From Agelaius tricolor (lineage: Eukaryota > Chordata > Aves > Passeriformes > Icteridae): a stretch of DNA of 64,000 nt. The notes below the pieces were generated by a model that saw only the letters and a program-made list of their open reading frames with translations, made no database searches and was not told the DNA's origin. The stretch is from positions 668,501 through 732,500 of the forward strand of contig JALJCS010000036.1 of NCBI GenBank assembly GCA_023055355.1, read 5' to 3'. The stretch's first letter is position 1, and the number at the start of each line of letters is the position of its first letter. The translations under genes and the position numbers were made by a program. Shown here piece after piece: positions 10,376-29,282 of the stretch.

Positions 10376-13300
10376 TTACTGGGTGATGCAGTTGTCTCCC
10401 ATGTCCTGAGCGTATCTGTCAGATATTGCAGTCCTCAAGTCCTCCACCTCTTTGTGAAGCTGTTTTACCTCCACCAGCTTCTTGGCCAGTCCGTCAGGGC
10501 TCAGCAGGTCGTCCTTCTCCTTCACAGGGTGCTGCACAGCTGTGGGGTCAGAGGAGGGAGGAGTTCCTTCACATGCAGTTCTCAGCAAGGATCGCACACA
10601 TTTGCAAATCAGCCAGAAAAACCAACTCACATTTGCAAAAGAGGTTGTAATAACTGAATGTTAAGTAGAACATGCACCTTTGAAGCAAGCCAACCACAGA
10701 AAGAGCATTCGGAAGCCCAGAAAGAGCACTTTGCATGCTCTCTGTGAGTTATTTCATTCTGCCACAGCACAGAAGGGTTTGTTCTGCCATCGCTCGAAAG
10801 GAAGCGTACTCACAGTGGATGCCCAGGAGCAGAGAGAGGTTGGGGTCCTTGCCCTGAGCCCTCTGGGTGACGATGCTGTAGACAGAGTGCAAGTCCTGCA
10901 GGCAGCTGGCCAGCTCCCCGTGCAGCTCCTGGGCCAGGCGGGCTGTGTCAGCAGGCAGGGGCTGCGCCGTCAGCTGCGCCTGCCGCAGCTGCTCCTGCAG
11001 CGTCAGGTTCTTCTCAATCAGCTCCTGGTTCTGCAGGGACAGCTGGACACACGGACAGGGCACGTCAGAGGGCACCTGGGGCAGCGCTGCCACGCTGAAT
11101 GCAGCTGCTGTGTGATGGGAGCCCTGGGGGCAGGGGCTGGGTGCATGCAGCCCTCAGGCCGTGGCCAGAGCAGTGAGTGTCCCTGCCACAGGGAAAGTGA
11201 GGCTGCACTGTCCCTGCCAGGCCAGAGCAGTAAAAGCTTCCAGGAGCTGCTGCACCTTGCCAAGAGGGCTGGGAGGGGGCTCTGACCCCGGGGCTGCGCT
11301 TGGGCTCCTGTTCTGCTGCCCCCAGCTGGCAAACTCGGCCTCCTCCATCCCATCCCATCAAGCTCCCAAGGCACAACCTGCTTCTCCTGCTTCCCAGCAG
11401 GGCACGGCTCCCTTCACAGCCCTGACAGGACAGCTGACTAGCAGGAGAGACTGAGCTGCTGACTGAATTCAGGGCCTTGCTCAGAGACAGCCCATTGCTC
11501 ATTCAAACACCCCCTGACCTCTTTCACGGCAGCCCGGAGCTGCTGCAGAGCATTTTCCCTTCTCATCGCCTCCTCTTTCAGAGCTTGGCTTGTCCCCTCC
11601 TCCTGGGCCACCTGTTCTTCCAGGTTCTGGAACACACCATGGAACACAGTAAGTAACTCATTTCACAGCATATTCTCAAGTCCCAGGTCCCTCCCCGTCA
11701 CCTCTCACCTTGACTTGCAAGGATAACTGCTCCATCTTCTTCTGCTTTTTGTCCACAATCTGGAATTAAAAGCAGAGGCATCAGAAGTGGCCACCCAGAT
11801 GCAGTGATACCACCAGGAATTCTCCTCCAGTAGGACAGCATCTCCTTCTCTGTGCTGTCCATTTACTGCTCTAATCACAGATGCTCTTAGGAGTGGACTT
11901 GGATAAAAGGCACCATTAGATTTATCAGCTAAAACCAGACACTGTATTCTTGTGGTTTCCCTCTCCCCTCTTCTGCATTCTGCAGCTTCTCCCCAGCAGT
12001 ACTGGAGAAGTGTGTGGTTATCACATCAAGAACAGCTTTTGGCACCCTGCAGTCTGCAATTCCAGGAACTGCTGCTTCAGTGTGTCCTTAAAAGTCCCCG
12101 ATTTCCTCTGAGTGCCTGGTGGGACTCAGTGAAAGGAAAAATGTGTGATTCCCGACTGGGACAGCCCCTCACCTTCCTGAGGCAGTCACACTCCTTCTTC
12201 AGAGAGTCATGTTCCATCTTCTGCCTCTCCCCATCCTGGGCAGGGGGGCCTCTCTCTGCACTCTTTGCAAACTGCTGCAACTTGTCCTGCAAGCTGCAAT
12301 TAGCAGAACACCATGGGGGAAAAACAGCTTTAGTCACCATCCCTCCCTTACTTTGAGGAGGGAAACAATGTGAGGAGTGAAATTAATTTCATATCAAATG
12401 TCAGCATTGCCCTGCCAGGGCTGTGCATCACCCTCCTCGTGCAGCAACTCCTGCAGTGCCAGGATGAAGCTGATTCCTCATTCCTACCTGTGCACAGTGG
12501 ACAGGAGCTCCCTCTCCTTGTGCTTTTGGGTTTCCAGCTGCAGCTCTTGCTCCCTGAAAGCAGCCTGGACATCTCCAAGCTCTGTTTCCAGTGTCAGCAC
12601 TGTTTCCTGCAGGGCAGTGGTCTTCAGTTCAGACTCCTTCAGCTGCAACAAAAGGGGAGTAGATGCAACTACAGAAAAGTCACCTGAGCAAGTAAGTGAA
12701 GAGCCAGCATTGCAGCTCAGAGGAAGTTTTTACCTTCTGACTCTGTTTCTGGTGGTCCTCAAGGGTTGGGAGATCAGCCAGGTATCGTTCCAGGGTCTCA
12801 ATTCTCTGCTGTCTCTCTCTGTTTTGTTCAGATTCCTTCTGGCATTTCTTTTTAAGGTTATTAATGTGTTTGTCTCTTCCCTTTACCTGTAGGGACAGTT
12901 ACAGACAAGTTTAGTTTATTTAATTTCTTATTTATTCTTCAGTCTTATGTTAGCCCACTCATTTAGCTTTTTTGCACACCACACAATGCCAAAATACAAG
13001 ATCCCCTTTACTCATTTCTGCTCATTTAGCTAAAGACAGGCATTTTTTTGGTTAAAAGAGGGGGCACAGAAATGCTTCTAACTGCAGGAGGAAAGGCTTT
13101 TGCTTGTAAACCATAGTCTACAACAAGATGAGAAAATGCCTGTAATTACAGACCACCACAGAAAAGTTTCACCTCAGCACTACACTGACAAGAAAACATC
13201 TCTAGAGCAACAGGATCATACCCTTTCCTCCTGTTTCTTTAACTCCTCTGCATGTTTCTGCACCGTTTCCTTCAGGGACTCCCGGGCCAGCTTCACATCC

Positions 13301-16300
13301 AGCTCTGCAGCAGCCAGCTTCCTCTCCAGCTCCATCTTCTCCTTGCTGAGGCTCTCAGTCTTCTCTGTGAACTGCGCTCGCAGGAAGGCGTTCTCCCGCT
13401 GCAGCTCCTGCAGGCACACACAGCCCCTCAGTCTGGGGCTCACACACTGCCCCAGGGCTGTGTCCTCATCCTCCCCAGTCCCCAGACACCCCCCAGCCCA
13501 TCTGACACACCCTGGAGTGCTGCATCACCAGCACAGCTTTAACCCAACCAAAGGAAATCTCGGGTGATGGTGACCCCACACAAGGGATAATTTATGATCT
13601 GACTGTGCACAGTCCTGCTCAGCAAACTCCTCAGCAGCAGCCTGGGCCATTGCATTCAGCCCCTGTTCCTCCCTGGCACCTGCTGTACCTGCATCCTCAG
13701 CATGTAGATGTCTCCATAGGACGCTGGGCAGCCCAGCAGGGCGCTGTGCACCTGCAGCTCGCTCTCCCGGACCTTCTGCTCCAGCTGGGAGATGTGCTGC
13801 CTCTGTCTGCAACAAAACAGGCAACTCACTGTTCTCAAACACAGAGAGCAGCAGCGCGGCCCCGACGGAGCCAGCGCGGCACTGCTGCTCCACTCAGTGA
13901 CAGGCAGAGCACAAACACAACCCTGCCACTCAGGGCTCACCTGCAGAGAAATAAACACTTTAACCTTTATTACAATTCTTATTAACTTTTCTTCCCTTCC
14001 CTCCCCTCAAAAACCTTCCCCTAACCATGATTACAGATAAAACACACAAGCCTTGCATGTTTTGGAGGATCCAGCTGGACTCTGGAGCTTGGGAGTGGAA
14101 TGAACAGACAACAGATGACTCAAAACAAGGAAGAAAAAGTATTTGCAGTCCAGATGTTAAAGGTACTTTTCATTAGGACTTACTTTTCAAAAAGCTTGTG
14201 CACCACTAGCCTTAGGTAAGAGAAATGTTCTTTGCCAGCCCAAAGTCACAAAACCCAAATTTAAAGTAAAGGTCTCAAAGTCATTACACAAAAGAGGCAG
14301 TTATTTTGACATTCCAGATAATCATGACATGAACAGAAATCTTTATCCCTTACAAAACACAGAAAACCATAACTAAAATTAATTTATTTGAGCCCTTCAG
14401 GATCATCATCCTAATTCCAAAAAGGAGAGAAGAGCTCAGATTGTTCTCTAAGGCCCTTTTATTGTTCTTTGCAACAAAACAAGATCAGCTGGGCAAAAAG
14501 GACTCTGAGACATGAGCCTTCCTTGGTCCTTTCCAAATGGAACTGGACTGGACCCTTTGAATCACATGCCAGCACCAAAGCCTCACCTGTCAATGAGGAG
14601 CTCCTTCTCCTTGAGCAGGTTTTCATTGGAGTTCAGCATATTGATCCACTGGGCTGGGTCAGGTGCAGGCAGGGATGGGGAATACAGTGAGGAATGGGGG
14701 CAGGTGCCTCCATTTTGTAACTGCAAGAGGAGACAGAACAAGGAGGGAGAGGTCTGTGCCCCACAGGGGTCATTGCAACACTGCTGCAGCTATTTTGCAC
14801 ACTGTGTGCTCATCTGCATGCCAGGGCAGGGCTATTTCAGTCTCTGTTGATGTCCAAGAACAAGAAAGTTTGCCCAAGCACAACTGGAGATTAACAAATA
14901 ATTTTAGATCACTGTCCTAGCCCGCTGGAAACAATTTGTCTCCGTTAGGGTACAGCTGGTGGGAGGTAGTAAACAAACTGTTTCCACCTAGTAAACTGCA
15001 GCTAGTTCCATGCATTTTTTTTCAAAAAAAGTCTTTCTTAGCTACAGAACAAAGCCATTCTAGACACTGCTTAAAACCTCTTGGCATGCTTTTTCTTCCC
15101 AGTTTCTATCAGACAGGGCATTTCAGCTCTTGATCTGGCAGGTGCAGCAGCCCTGTAACATAATCCAGGGCTGCTCTGCACCCGCAGCGCGTCAAACGAT
15201 ACCTGTGACACCACGAGCTGTAAAAACAGACCCTCAGGAGACTTCTGCTGTCACTCAGGGAGAGGCAGGAGACATTTTCCCCCTGGCTCCTTAGTCTGGG
15301 ACAACAATTCCTCACTACAGAGACAGGAAGGGTTTCAGACTCACACAGGCGCAGCCGCCTACCTGCATCTGCTCCACCTGCAGCCGCACCTTGTCCAGCT
15401 GCTGTTTCCAGGCACTGAGCTGGCAGACTCCCTGGTGGGGGTGCAGGGTGCAGCCCTCCTGTGCCCAGGCTCGGCCCGGGGGAGCTGCCGCAGGTTTGGA
15501 ATAGAAACTGTTGGCCTGGAGTCCCGCCGGCAGCACCCTGCTCCCGCTGGGCCACGGCGCCTCGCGCGGATCGCAGGCCCCGTTGGCGCCCGGCGCCTGT
15601 TTGCTCTCGGGCAGCACCTGGCAATGGTCCTTCCCTGCCTCGGAGCTCGGGGTGAACGGCTGGCACCTGTGCAGAGGCTCAGGGCACAGGCTGTCCAGGA
15701 GCAGAGACTGGTTCAGGGTCTGCTCGATGGCAGGGGTGTCGAACTGCCAGGCTCCCTCCGCGCGGGCGCGATCGGTGGTGGGAGGCCGGGCGTGCTCGCA
15801 GCCGCTGTCCCCCGAGGCCCTGCAGAGACGCAGCCGCTCCCGGGGGGGCACCTGAGAGGACTTGGCGGCGCTCAGGTCCCCGTTCCTGGCGAGCCCTGGC
15901 CCGGCAGGCTGCGCACAGCCCTGGTCCCCGGCAGGGCACAGCTTGGAGGGCGAGGCGCCCAGCGTGGACGGCATAACGTGGGCCGTTGGAATGGTCACCT
16001 GGGCTTTGATGGGGCGGAATGAGGAACCGCTACTGGAGTTGCAAAAGTCTGGGGGAAGAAGAAGAGTGATACTCTGTTTACAGTCCTGAAAACACAATCC
16101 TCCAGTCAGCTTTCCAAAATGATCTTAGAAACCAGTTACTTTCCCACTGAACACGTCCTCCAAAGCAGCAGCATGACTCAGGCACACCTATGCTCCCCCT
16201 CACTACAAGTTTCAGGAACCTGCTGACCTTTTCCTGCCATCACGTTTAATCCCTATTTTTAATCCTTGTTTTTAAGCTACTCTAGCATAATCTTGACTCA

Positions 16301-18688
16301 ATGTTATCTTTCTCTAGGTTTAGAAGTCAAGTCCTTGATACTGGATAAAAAGGCTGAAACTTACAGATCTGAACACTGAGCCCGCGATCCTGCTCTGCCC
16401 GTCCCACAGCTCAGCGACTCCAAAGGGTGAGCAGAGCTAACAGGAGCCTTCCCTGAGCCCATGATGAGCCTGCAGCATCGCTGGCCCCGAGGATCTGACC
16501 TTCCAGCTCCTCCAGGACACCACCACGGCAGAGCCTGTCCCAGAGCAGAGCAATGGCTCTCACCTACGGCCACAGGAAGTGAGACAGAGCCCCTGTCCTG
16601 CCAGCGGGGCACCAAACCTGGCTGCGGGCAACTTGGGTTATTCTTAGCAGCTCTCAGATTTCAATACAGCGACAGCAAGGGCTGAGAAAGGCAAACAGCA
16701 AAGTGTGTGCTCCCACTGCTGTCCCGAGACGTTCTGTGTCGCAGGAACTCCAGGTTTGTCCCAGCAACACACGCTTGATTTCCTCATGGCTTTGGCCCAA
16801 GGCCCATCCCTGCGTGATGCTCCAACAACTCACACCTGTTTGTACCCTCCAAGCACTGCTACAACAATGAGTAAACACTACAATTTGAATACAGCCCAAA
16901 TCAGACTCTGAAAAGACCAAAACCACGCTAAAGGAAATGACAGGAAGCACAGGGAAGTGAAATACTGAGAACTGTCACAATAAAGGCACTCAATCCTTTC
17001 ATCACAAATGAGCAGTGAGGGCAGAAAATCTCTCAGCACTCCAGAGAACACCATGCTACTGGGCATTCACCTTGGCACAGGGAAGGGACAGCACCATTTC
17101 CTTTTACAGCCCCTAAATTTATCCCCTGGTGTCACTGCCAGGAACCCGAGGTCCCTGAGCAGCACGACACGTGGGGGGTGCTGCAATCAGCTCCCCGAGT
17201 GTGCTGAGGGCCCTCACAACAACATTTCTGATGATGTTCTGAGCTCAGCGTGCCCCAGCAGCAGCCAGGCCTGCGGGTCACCCTCGGCTGTGCCATCACC
17301 AGAGCCCAGAGGGGACATTTCCCAAAGGAAATCATCTCCCCTGCCCCCAGCTGCCAAATGGTGCTTTACCATCCTGAGAGAGGCCTGATGGAACACTTCA
17401 ACATGTGCTCATGTAATGAATGTCTCCAGCAGGACTTCCAACAGCCAGAGCTGCTAAAGCCTCCACTTCACTGCCACATTACTGACATCCACAATCTTAA
17501 TAATCATTCCAAATGCCAATCTCATTCCAAAGGCTCCCCGGAACACAGGGATGTGTGAAGTGTTTTAAGGAACACCACAGACTCCCTCATTACTGAACAC
17601 AGAATCAATAAAAGTTAAAAAAACAGGTGGAAGGGATTGCTGGAACCAGAAATTTCACAGAGCGTGCCTCAGCTGAAGGCCAGGCTGCAGAGTTCTCAGC
17701 TCTGACGCTGCAGAACCAAACACAAAGGCACAAAAAAAAAATGAAATCACCCAACAGCCTTGCTGATAAATCTGTCACTGGACAATAAGAAGCAGCAAGT
17801 CACCAAGGTGGCCTTTGGCCCGTTAAAAGCCCTGCAGTGAGACAATAACCGAGCTCAGGGAAACTGTCAATGTAACACAAGCCTCCCTCGGTCACAGCCC
17901 AGCCAGCTGGGCTGGAAACAGCTGCAGAACTGTGCCAGGGGTGCCCCTCACCCTCGGTGCTGTCCGAGCAGGAGGTGCCAATGCCCCCGTCCCTGCTCTC
18001 GGCCACGCTGGGGCAGCGGCTCAGGGACCTCAGGGACACCATGGCTGCCTTCCACTCGCCCTCCAGGAAGCGGCTCTGCTGACAGCTGCTGGGGTCTGCA
18101 GGGGAAAAACACAGGGATATTTATCCTTTAATGAAGCCATACGTAATTACCAGGGCCTCCAAACCCCAAGCTGGTCCTTGCTTCGCTCCCTGAGTTCCTG
18201 TTAAAAAATATATTTTGCTAAAGGAAATGGCAGGAAGCACAGGGAAGGGAAATAATGTCAACAGGAGACTGAAAGACAACCTTGGTAAGGAAGTCAGGAT
18301 GCAGAAGCTGTAAATTATATTCCCATTGATTAGTTTGGTCATGGTACACCCAGCTAAACTAACTGCTCTGACTAAAAGGGGCAGCAGCACTGGGCAAGTT
18401 AAAGAGATATTTTTGCATTAACTCTAAAGAACTCTCCCAGATTCATCAGCTATCAGCTTAAGGGAGAAATTCCTTACCAAATGACTGCTGAAAAAGCAGA
18501 CAAGGGGAGAAAATAAGACTTTTTTTGAATAAAAAGCTTCTGGTAGAGAATCTTCTGAGGGCCATGTGCCTCCTCAGAGAAAGTGAAACAGGATCTGACA
18601 GCAGCAGGGTTTTGGAGAAAGGACTGTCCTTACCCAAGGGATTCTTCTGCAGCAGCCTCAGGTCTGGATCTTTCTCAGGAGCAGCCAT
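10376..18688 (-). CDS. CEP85: centrosomal protein of 85 kDa
   Basis: CEP85 is a coiled-coil centriole and spindle-pole protein known to bind NEK2 and to act with STIL/PLK4. Thirteen coding exons, 5' to 3': 18634-18688, 17952-18095, 15363-16048, 14587-14720, 13689-13806, 13222-13407, 12734-12886, 12488-12642, 12173-12293, 11709-11759, 11519-11626, 10814-11042 and 10376-10539. They total 2304 nt with all phases closing, giving 767 residues against about 762 in human. Landmarks are [22 protein letters not shown] in the low-complexity N-terminal half, then heptad-rich coiled coil from [15 protein letters not shown] to the end ([14 protein letters not shown]). The N-terminus ([16 protein letters not shown]) differs from the human start but is open and well placed. 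A 5'UTR splice acceptor lies near 18706. Confidence 0.95.
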
Positions 18689-19479
18689 CTTATCTACCTA
18701 GAGAACTGGAAAAATGAATAAAAATCTTATTTTAAGTGAGTATAATCCACGCCCCATTCCCACTAACCAACACAGCAGCTACTCATCAGAATAACACAGC
18801 ATTTGGTATTTAATTAGCTTCTTCTCCCAATAATATCTAGTTTTTCCCTGCAGCAACACTTAAAAAAAAACCCCAAACAAACCCTTGTAGATTATCTTTA
18901 TGCCTGTTTGCACCATCCTCCAGGTATTCAGCAGCACCTACCAGCTGTTATCTGTGTCTACAGAGATCAAAAATTTCTCTTTAAAAGTCTCAACTCTCAA
19001 CCAGATCATTTCTGCCCTCTGTAGAGGTCACTGAGCAACTACATGAGGAAAGAAGTCCTTCAAAAATCAGCCTTTCTGTGCCATGAATGGCAATCTTCAT
19101 CTGCCCAGAGTTTTGGGTTAATTTCTCTATTTCTCTGAGTGCTTCAGTCAGTGAATTTCCTGTCTCTGATAATGCAAGTGCAATTTACAAATTACACGCT
19201 GGAAATTCAAGGCCTCTACAAACCCATACTCAATCCTCGCTCAGCAGCTGTTACAGATTTTTGTTAAACTGATTGAAAGAGCCCAGGTAAGAAATTCATT
19301 CCTAGAAAACATTCATATACACAGATGCTACAAACTAACAGAAACACTGGGAATACAACAGGGTAACGAACCAGAAACAGCATTTTACTCAGCAAAGAAA
19401 CGAAACGCTTCTACATAAATGCAGTGCTCATTATGGTTAATTTAGGCGTGGTTAATTTAGGCGTGGTTAATTTAGGCGT
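18689..19479 (-). other. CEP85 5'UTR intron
   Basis: AT-rich intron sequence between the coding start exon and the CpG promoter. A 14-bp GGTTAATTTAGGCG motif repeats in tandem about three times at 19434-19480. No conserved exon or mobile element is recognised. Confidence 0.5.
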
Positions 19480-19970
19480 ATATCATTTTAGGTCAATTTC
19501 TGACGGGATGGAGATCCCGGTCCGTGAGGGTCGGCTGGAGAGGGGCAGATCCTGAGGAGCCCCCGGTGGGTCTGGGGGCTCAGCACCTGATTTAGAGGCG
19601 GCGGGGAGGGGGTGTGGGTCCTGTGCGCCCGGTCCCGGAGGGGCGGCCACGAGGAGCGGAGAGACCGGTCCCGGACGGGCGGGAGGGTCCAGGGTGCGGA
19701 GCCGGTGTGGCAGCGGCGCTGCCGGTGCCCGGTGTCGGTACCGTGCGGGTGCGGCTCAGGGTCGGTGCCGGTGCCGGTACCGATACCGGGCTCTGTCTCT
19801 CACCTGCCGCCGCCACCGCCGCCGCTCCCGCCACCTCCGCGCGCCGCGACCGTTACCTCCGCCGGGAGGGGCGTGGCACAGCGCAGGGGGCGGGGCTTCA
19901 CTGCGTATCAACCAATCGAATATTCTGACCCCGCCCCTAACGGTGCCTCATTGGTATGTCTGAACGCTGT
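19480..19970 (-). promoter_or_regulatory. CEP85 CpG-island promoter with CCAAT boxes
   Basis: The CpG-dense island ends abruptly at a pair of CCAAT motifs (CCAAT at about 19911 on +, ATTGG at about 19950, the minus copy) beside Sp1-like GGGGCGGGG blocks. A minus-strand donor (CGGAG followed by GTAACG) near 19857 would end a non-coding first exon. A GGTGCCGGT-type short repeat runs at about 19735-19790. There is no evidence of a plus-strand gene from this promoter. Confidence 0.6.
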
Positions 19971-20084
19971 CCCCGCCCCCGCCGCGAAGGGCTCTGGCGG
20001 GCGAAGAGTGGCCGCGGGCGGCACCCGTAGGGCGAGTGCTGGGGGCTCAGCCCGGGGAAATGGAAATGGAGGATTGGGGGCGCC

Positions 20085-20368
20085 TCTGGATCGCCTGCCA
20101 GGAGAGCGACAGGACGAGAGGAAACCGCCTCAGGCTGCAGCAGGGGCGGGTGAGGTTGGACGTCAGGAGGCATTTCTCCATGGAAAAGGTGGTCAGGCAC
20201 TGGCACAGCCTGCCCGGGGCAAAGGTTGAGTCACCATGCCTGGGAGTGTTCAAAAACATGCGGATATGGCGCTTGGTTTAGTGGTGAACGCGGCAATGCC
20301 AGGTTTACAGCTGGACGCGATGATCTCGGAGGTCTCTTCCAGCCTATACAATGCCATGATTTGATGGT
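20085..20368 (+). mobile_element. CR1 LINE 3' fragment
   Basis: This matches the familiar avian CR1 3' end: GAGCGACAGGACGAGAGGAA, then CTGCAGCAGGGG, CAGGCACTGGCACAGCCTGC, GAGTCACCATGCCTGGGAG, and the terminal TGATCTCGGAGGTCTCTTCC followed by short ATGAT-type repeats. It is 5'-truncated, as most CR1 copies are, with no reverse-transcriptase frame. It occupies most of the gap between CEP85 and the CNKSR1 3' end, where mammals carry CATSPER4. Confidence 0.9.
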
Positions 20369-20414
20369 TTCAGCGCCAAGAAAAACCACGGCAGGACCAG
20401 GCCCTGTCCACACG

Positions 20415-20420
20415 TTTATT
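20415..20420 (-). other. CNKSR1 polyadenylation signal
   Basis: TTTATT on the plus strand is AATAAA on the minus strand, about 205 bases past the CNKSR1 stop. The predicted cleavage site falls just before the CR1 element. Confidence 0.7.
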
Positions 20421-20624
20421 TACAGCAGAAGAGCCCATGGCTGGGCCGGCTGGCAGCGCCACAGCGGGCGCTCAAAATCCCCTCCTTGCCGAGCTGCAGG
20501 CAAGGAAAAATTAAGACTGTCACTTAAAATTAAGGAATTAGATGGATCCTCTGGGGGCTGAGCCTTCCAGAACGTGTTCAGACCCACCGTGCTGGGCACC
20601 GAGCCAGGGCAGGGCCGGTGGGTG

Positions 20625-27132
<6,508 letters not shown>

Positions 27133-27910
27133 GGGGGCGGCGGGGCAGGAGCGGCGGCGGGGCAGGAACGGCGGCGGGGCAGGAACGGCGGGGCAGGAGT
27201 GGCGGGGCAGGAACGGCGGCGGGGACCGGAACGGCGGCGGGGCGGGCGCGGCTCTCACCTGCGCCGGGCGCGGTCTCACCTGCGCCGGCAGCCGCAGCCC
27301 CATTGGCGCTCCCCGGTGCCGCTCAGAGCCGGGCCCGCCTGCCCCGGACGCTGCCGTGGGGCGAGGCCGCAGTGAGTCACAGCCCGGGCGGTGACACACG
27401 GCCGCTGGAACCCCGGGAAATGGCAGCCGGTGTCACCCCCAGCCAGGGCTGAGGCCCCACAGCGCTTGTGACACCAGTGGGACACCACAGGAGCCCTGTG
27501 ACACCAGTGGGACCCCCCAGCAGCCCTGTGGGTGCAAAGTTAGGCCACAGAGACCCCCAGCAGAACCGGAGGGAAGCCCCTGCTCAGCCCTGGAGTTTTT
27601 GGGGTGTCACCCCCCACCCACATCATAATTCACATCCCTTTACAGGTGGGGAAACTGAGGCAGCCCCGTTCCGGCCTGCAGAGGGGCTCGTCCGTGGTTA
27701 AGCCCAGCCCCTCAGCCCCCCCAGATCCGGGCTGGGCTGGGCTGGCCCCCCCGCCCGCCGTGTCCGCTCCGGGGAGCAGCGGGCGCTGATCGCGGCTGAC
27801 AGCGGCTGCTCCGCGCCCTGCCCGGGGCCGCCGGCACGCACGGAGCCCCCGCCGGGACCGGGGGGTCCCAGCCCAGCCCCGCTGCTCCCACGGGCCCGGT
27901 GCCGCTCGCC
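27133..27910. promoter_or_regulatory. divergent promoter region, CNKSR1 / micropeptide gene
   Basis: GC-rich region between the CNKSR1 start (27132, minus) and the micropeptide start (27911, plus). About 27137-27245 is a CNKSR1 5'UTR repeat based on GGCGGGGCAGGAACGGC. Lower-CpG sequence at 27430-27680 separates it from a second CpG-rich block (27680-27905) that should hold the plus-strand start site. No TATA box is obvious. Confidence 0.5.
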
Positions 27911-28427
27911 ATGATCATCCGCCCCCGCCGCCTGACCCCGGGCTACTTCAGACTGCTGCAGGTAAGGGGCGAGCAGGGCCGGCGGAGCCGCGGGGAGCCC
28001 CAGGTGCTGCTGCCCTCGCTGCCCACCAGGCCTGCCATGGCAGCCGTGCCCAGCTCCAGCCCGGCTCCACACTGGCGGTGACGATGCTGCCGATGGGGGC
28101 CCACAAGTGCTGCAGGGGGCACCCTAAAACCCCCCCTGAGACGGCCAGAGGTGCACAAAGCTGTTCCCATCGCCTTTATACCCCCAGTGTGATGGGGCCG
28201 TTCAGGGCACAGCCCCGGGCCCGTGCACCCGGGGGTTTGGGGTATTCTCGAGCTCCCCTGTGCCCTCTGTGTCCCCACAGATGCAGCTGGCAGCGGGACG
28301 TGAGGCTGAGCCGGGGGGGCGGCTGCTGACCCCCCTGGCCCTGCTGCTGGCGGCCGCCGGGCTCTGCCTGTCCCTCTACAGCGCCCGGAGAATGGCTGAC
28401 CCTGGCAAGGCCCCCCCGGAGCCGTGA
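27911..28427 (+). CDS. 65-residue single-pass membrane micropeptide
   Basis: Two coding exons: 27911-27961 (17 codons, MIIRPRRLTPGYFRLLQ, donor CAG/GTAAGG) and 28281-28427 (48 codons, TGA at 28425). The ATG context GCCATGA is favourable. Residues about 32-52 (LLTPLALLLAAAGLCLSLYS) form one hydrophobic helix flanked by Arg, with a short polar C-tail. Exon 2 itself begins with ATG, so a 48-residue start is possible. An AATAAA lies about 680 bases downstream. The position, between CNKSR1 and ZNF593 on the strand opposite ZNF593, matches the mammalian ZNF593OS locus, but I cannot recall that sequence well enough to assign it. Function unknown; any organelle assignment would be a guess. Confidence 0.65.
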
Positions 28428-29128
28428 CGAGGGGCTGGGGGGCCCTGGGGACGGGTCCCGGGGGTGTTGGGGCCCTGGGGACAGTCCCCGTGTGTGTTCA
28501 GGCCCTGGGGACGGTCCCCGGCGGTGCTTGCTGGGGTCCCCTCCACCCGCCCCAGCTCTGCAGCTGACCTGCGCCACATCCAGCCCTTCCCACTGCCATG
28601 GGTGCCCTGGGCATGGGGGACACGCCGGTCCCCGCCTGTCCCCGCCTGTCCCCGCCTTGGGCAGCCGGGATGCAGAACGGAGACGCCGCTCCCAGCTCTG
28701 GAGCTGCCGGCGCAGCCCGGCCCGAGCCACGGAGGGACAGCGGGATCAGAGCACCAGAGCAGAGGCTGGACGGACAGACAGAGGGACGGCAGAGCCGGGA
28801 GCTGCATCCATCCCCATCCCCCGCGGGAGCAGAGGGGGCTGGGGACCCCGGTGGTGGCCACAGAGCCCCTCTGTCCCCATGGGAACCGCAGGAATGAGGC
28901 CAGCGCCGCGTTAGATAACGGGCAGGGGGGACAGGGGCGGTGACGTGACCCTGGGCAGGGACACCACATCCGTGTCCCTGGGCACATCCCCTCCCCTGTC
29001 CCTGGGCGGGCGCATCCCACAGTCTCCCCAGCCCCCGCAGAGCTCTGGCTCTCCCTCCCTCCCTCCCCCGGAGCCTCGGGGACAAATCCGGGCAGGCTGC
29101 GTGGAAATAAACCCTTCCTTAGCCAGCA
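28428..29128 (+). other. 3'UTR of the micropeptide gene
   Basis: This GC-rich sequence holds no other recognisable exon. AATAAA at 29106-29111 is followed about 20 bases later by the start of a tandem repeat. It is the only canonical plus-strand signal after the micropeptide stop, giving a UTR of about 700 bases. Confidence 0.55.
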
Positions 29129-29282
29129 CAGCCGTGTCACTGCTCTGTGTGCCCCAGCACAGCCGTGTCACTGCTCTGTCACTGCTCTGTGTGCCCCAGC
29201 ACGGCCGTGTCACTGCTCTGTCACTGCTCTGTGTGCCCCAGCACGGCCGTGTCACTGCTCTGTCACTGCTCTGTCTGCATTC
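29129..29282. repeat. 42-bp minisatellite
   Basis: About 3.6 copies of a 42-bp unit containing GTGTCACTGCTCTGTCACTG; the first copy lacks the internal TGTCACTGCTC duplication. It sits between the convergent micropeptide and ZNF593 genes. Confidence 0.9.

Noticed and set aside
20255..20330. tRNA-like TGGTTTAGTGGT box
   Set aside because: No cloverleaf can be drawn; the motif is part of the CR1 3' end.
27250..27295. Twin donor-like CAG/GTGAG motifs upstream of the CNKSR1 ATG
   Set aside because: No acceptor lies between them and the start exon, so they are more likely part of a duplicated GC-rich 5' segment than used splice sites.
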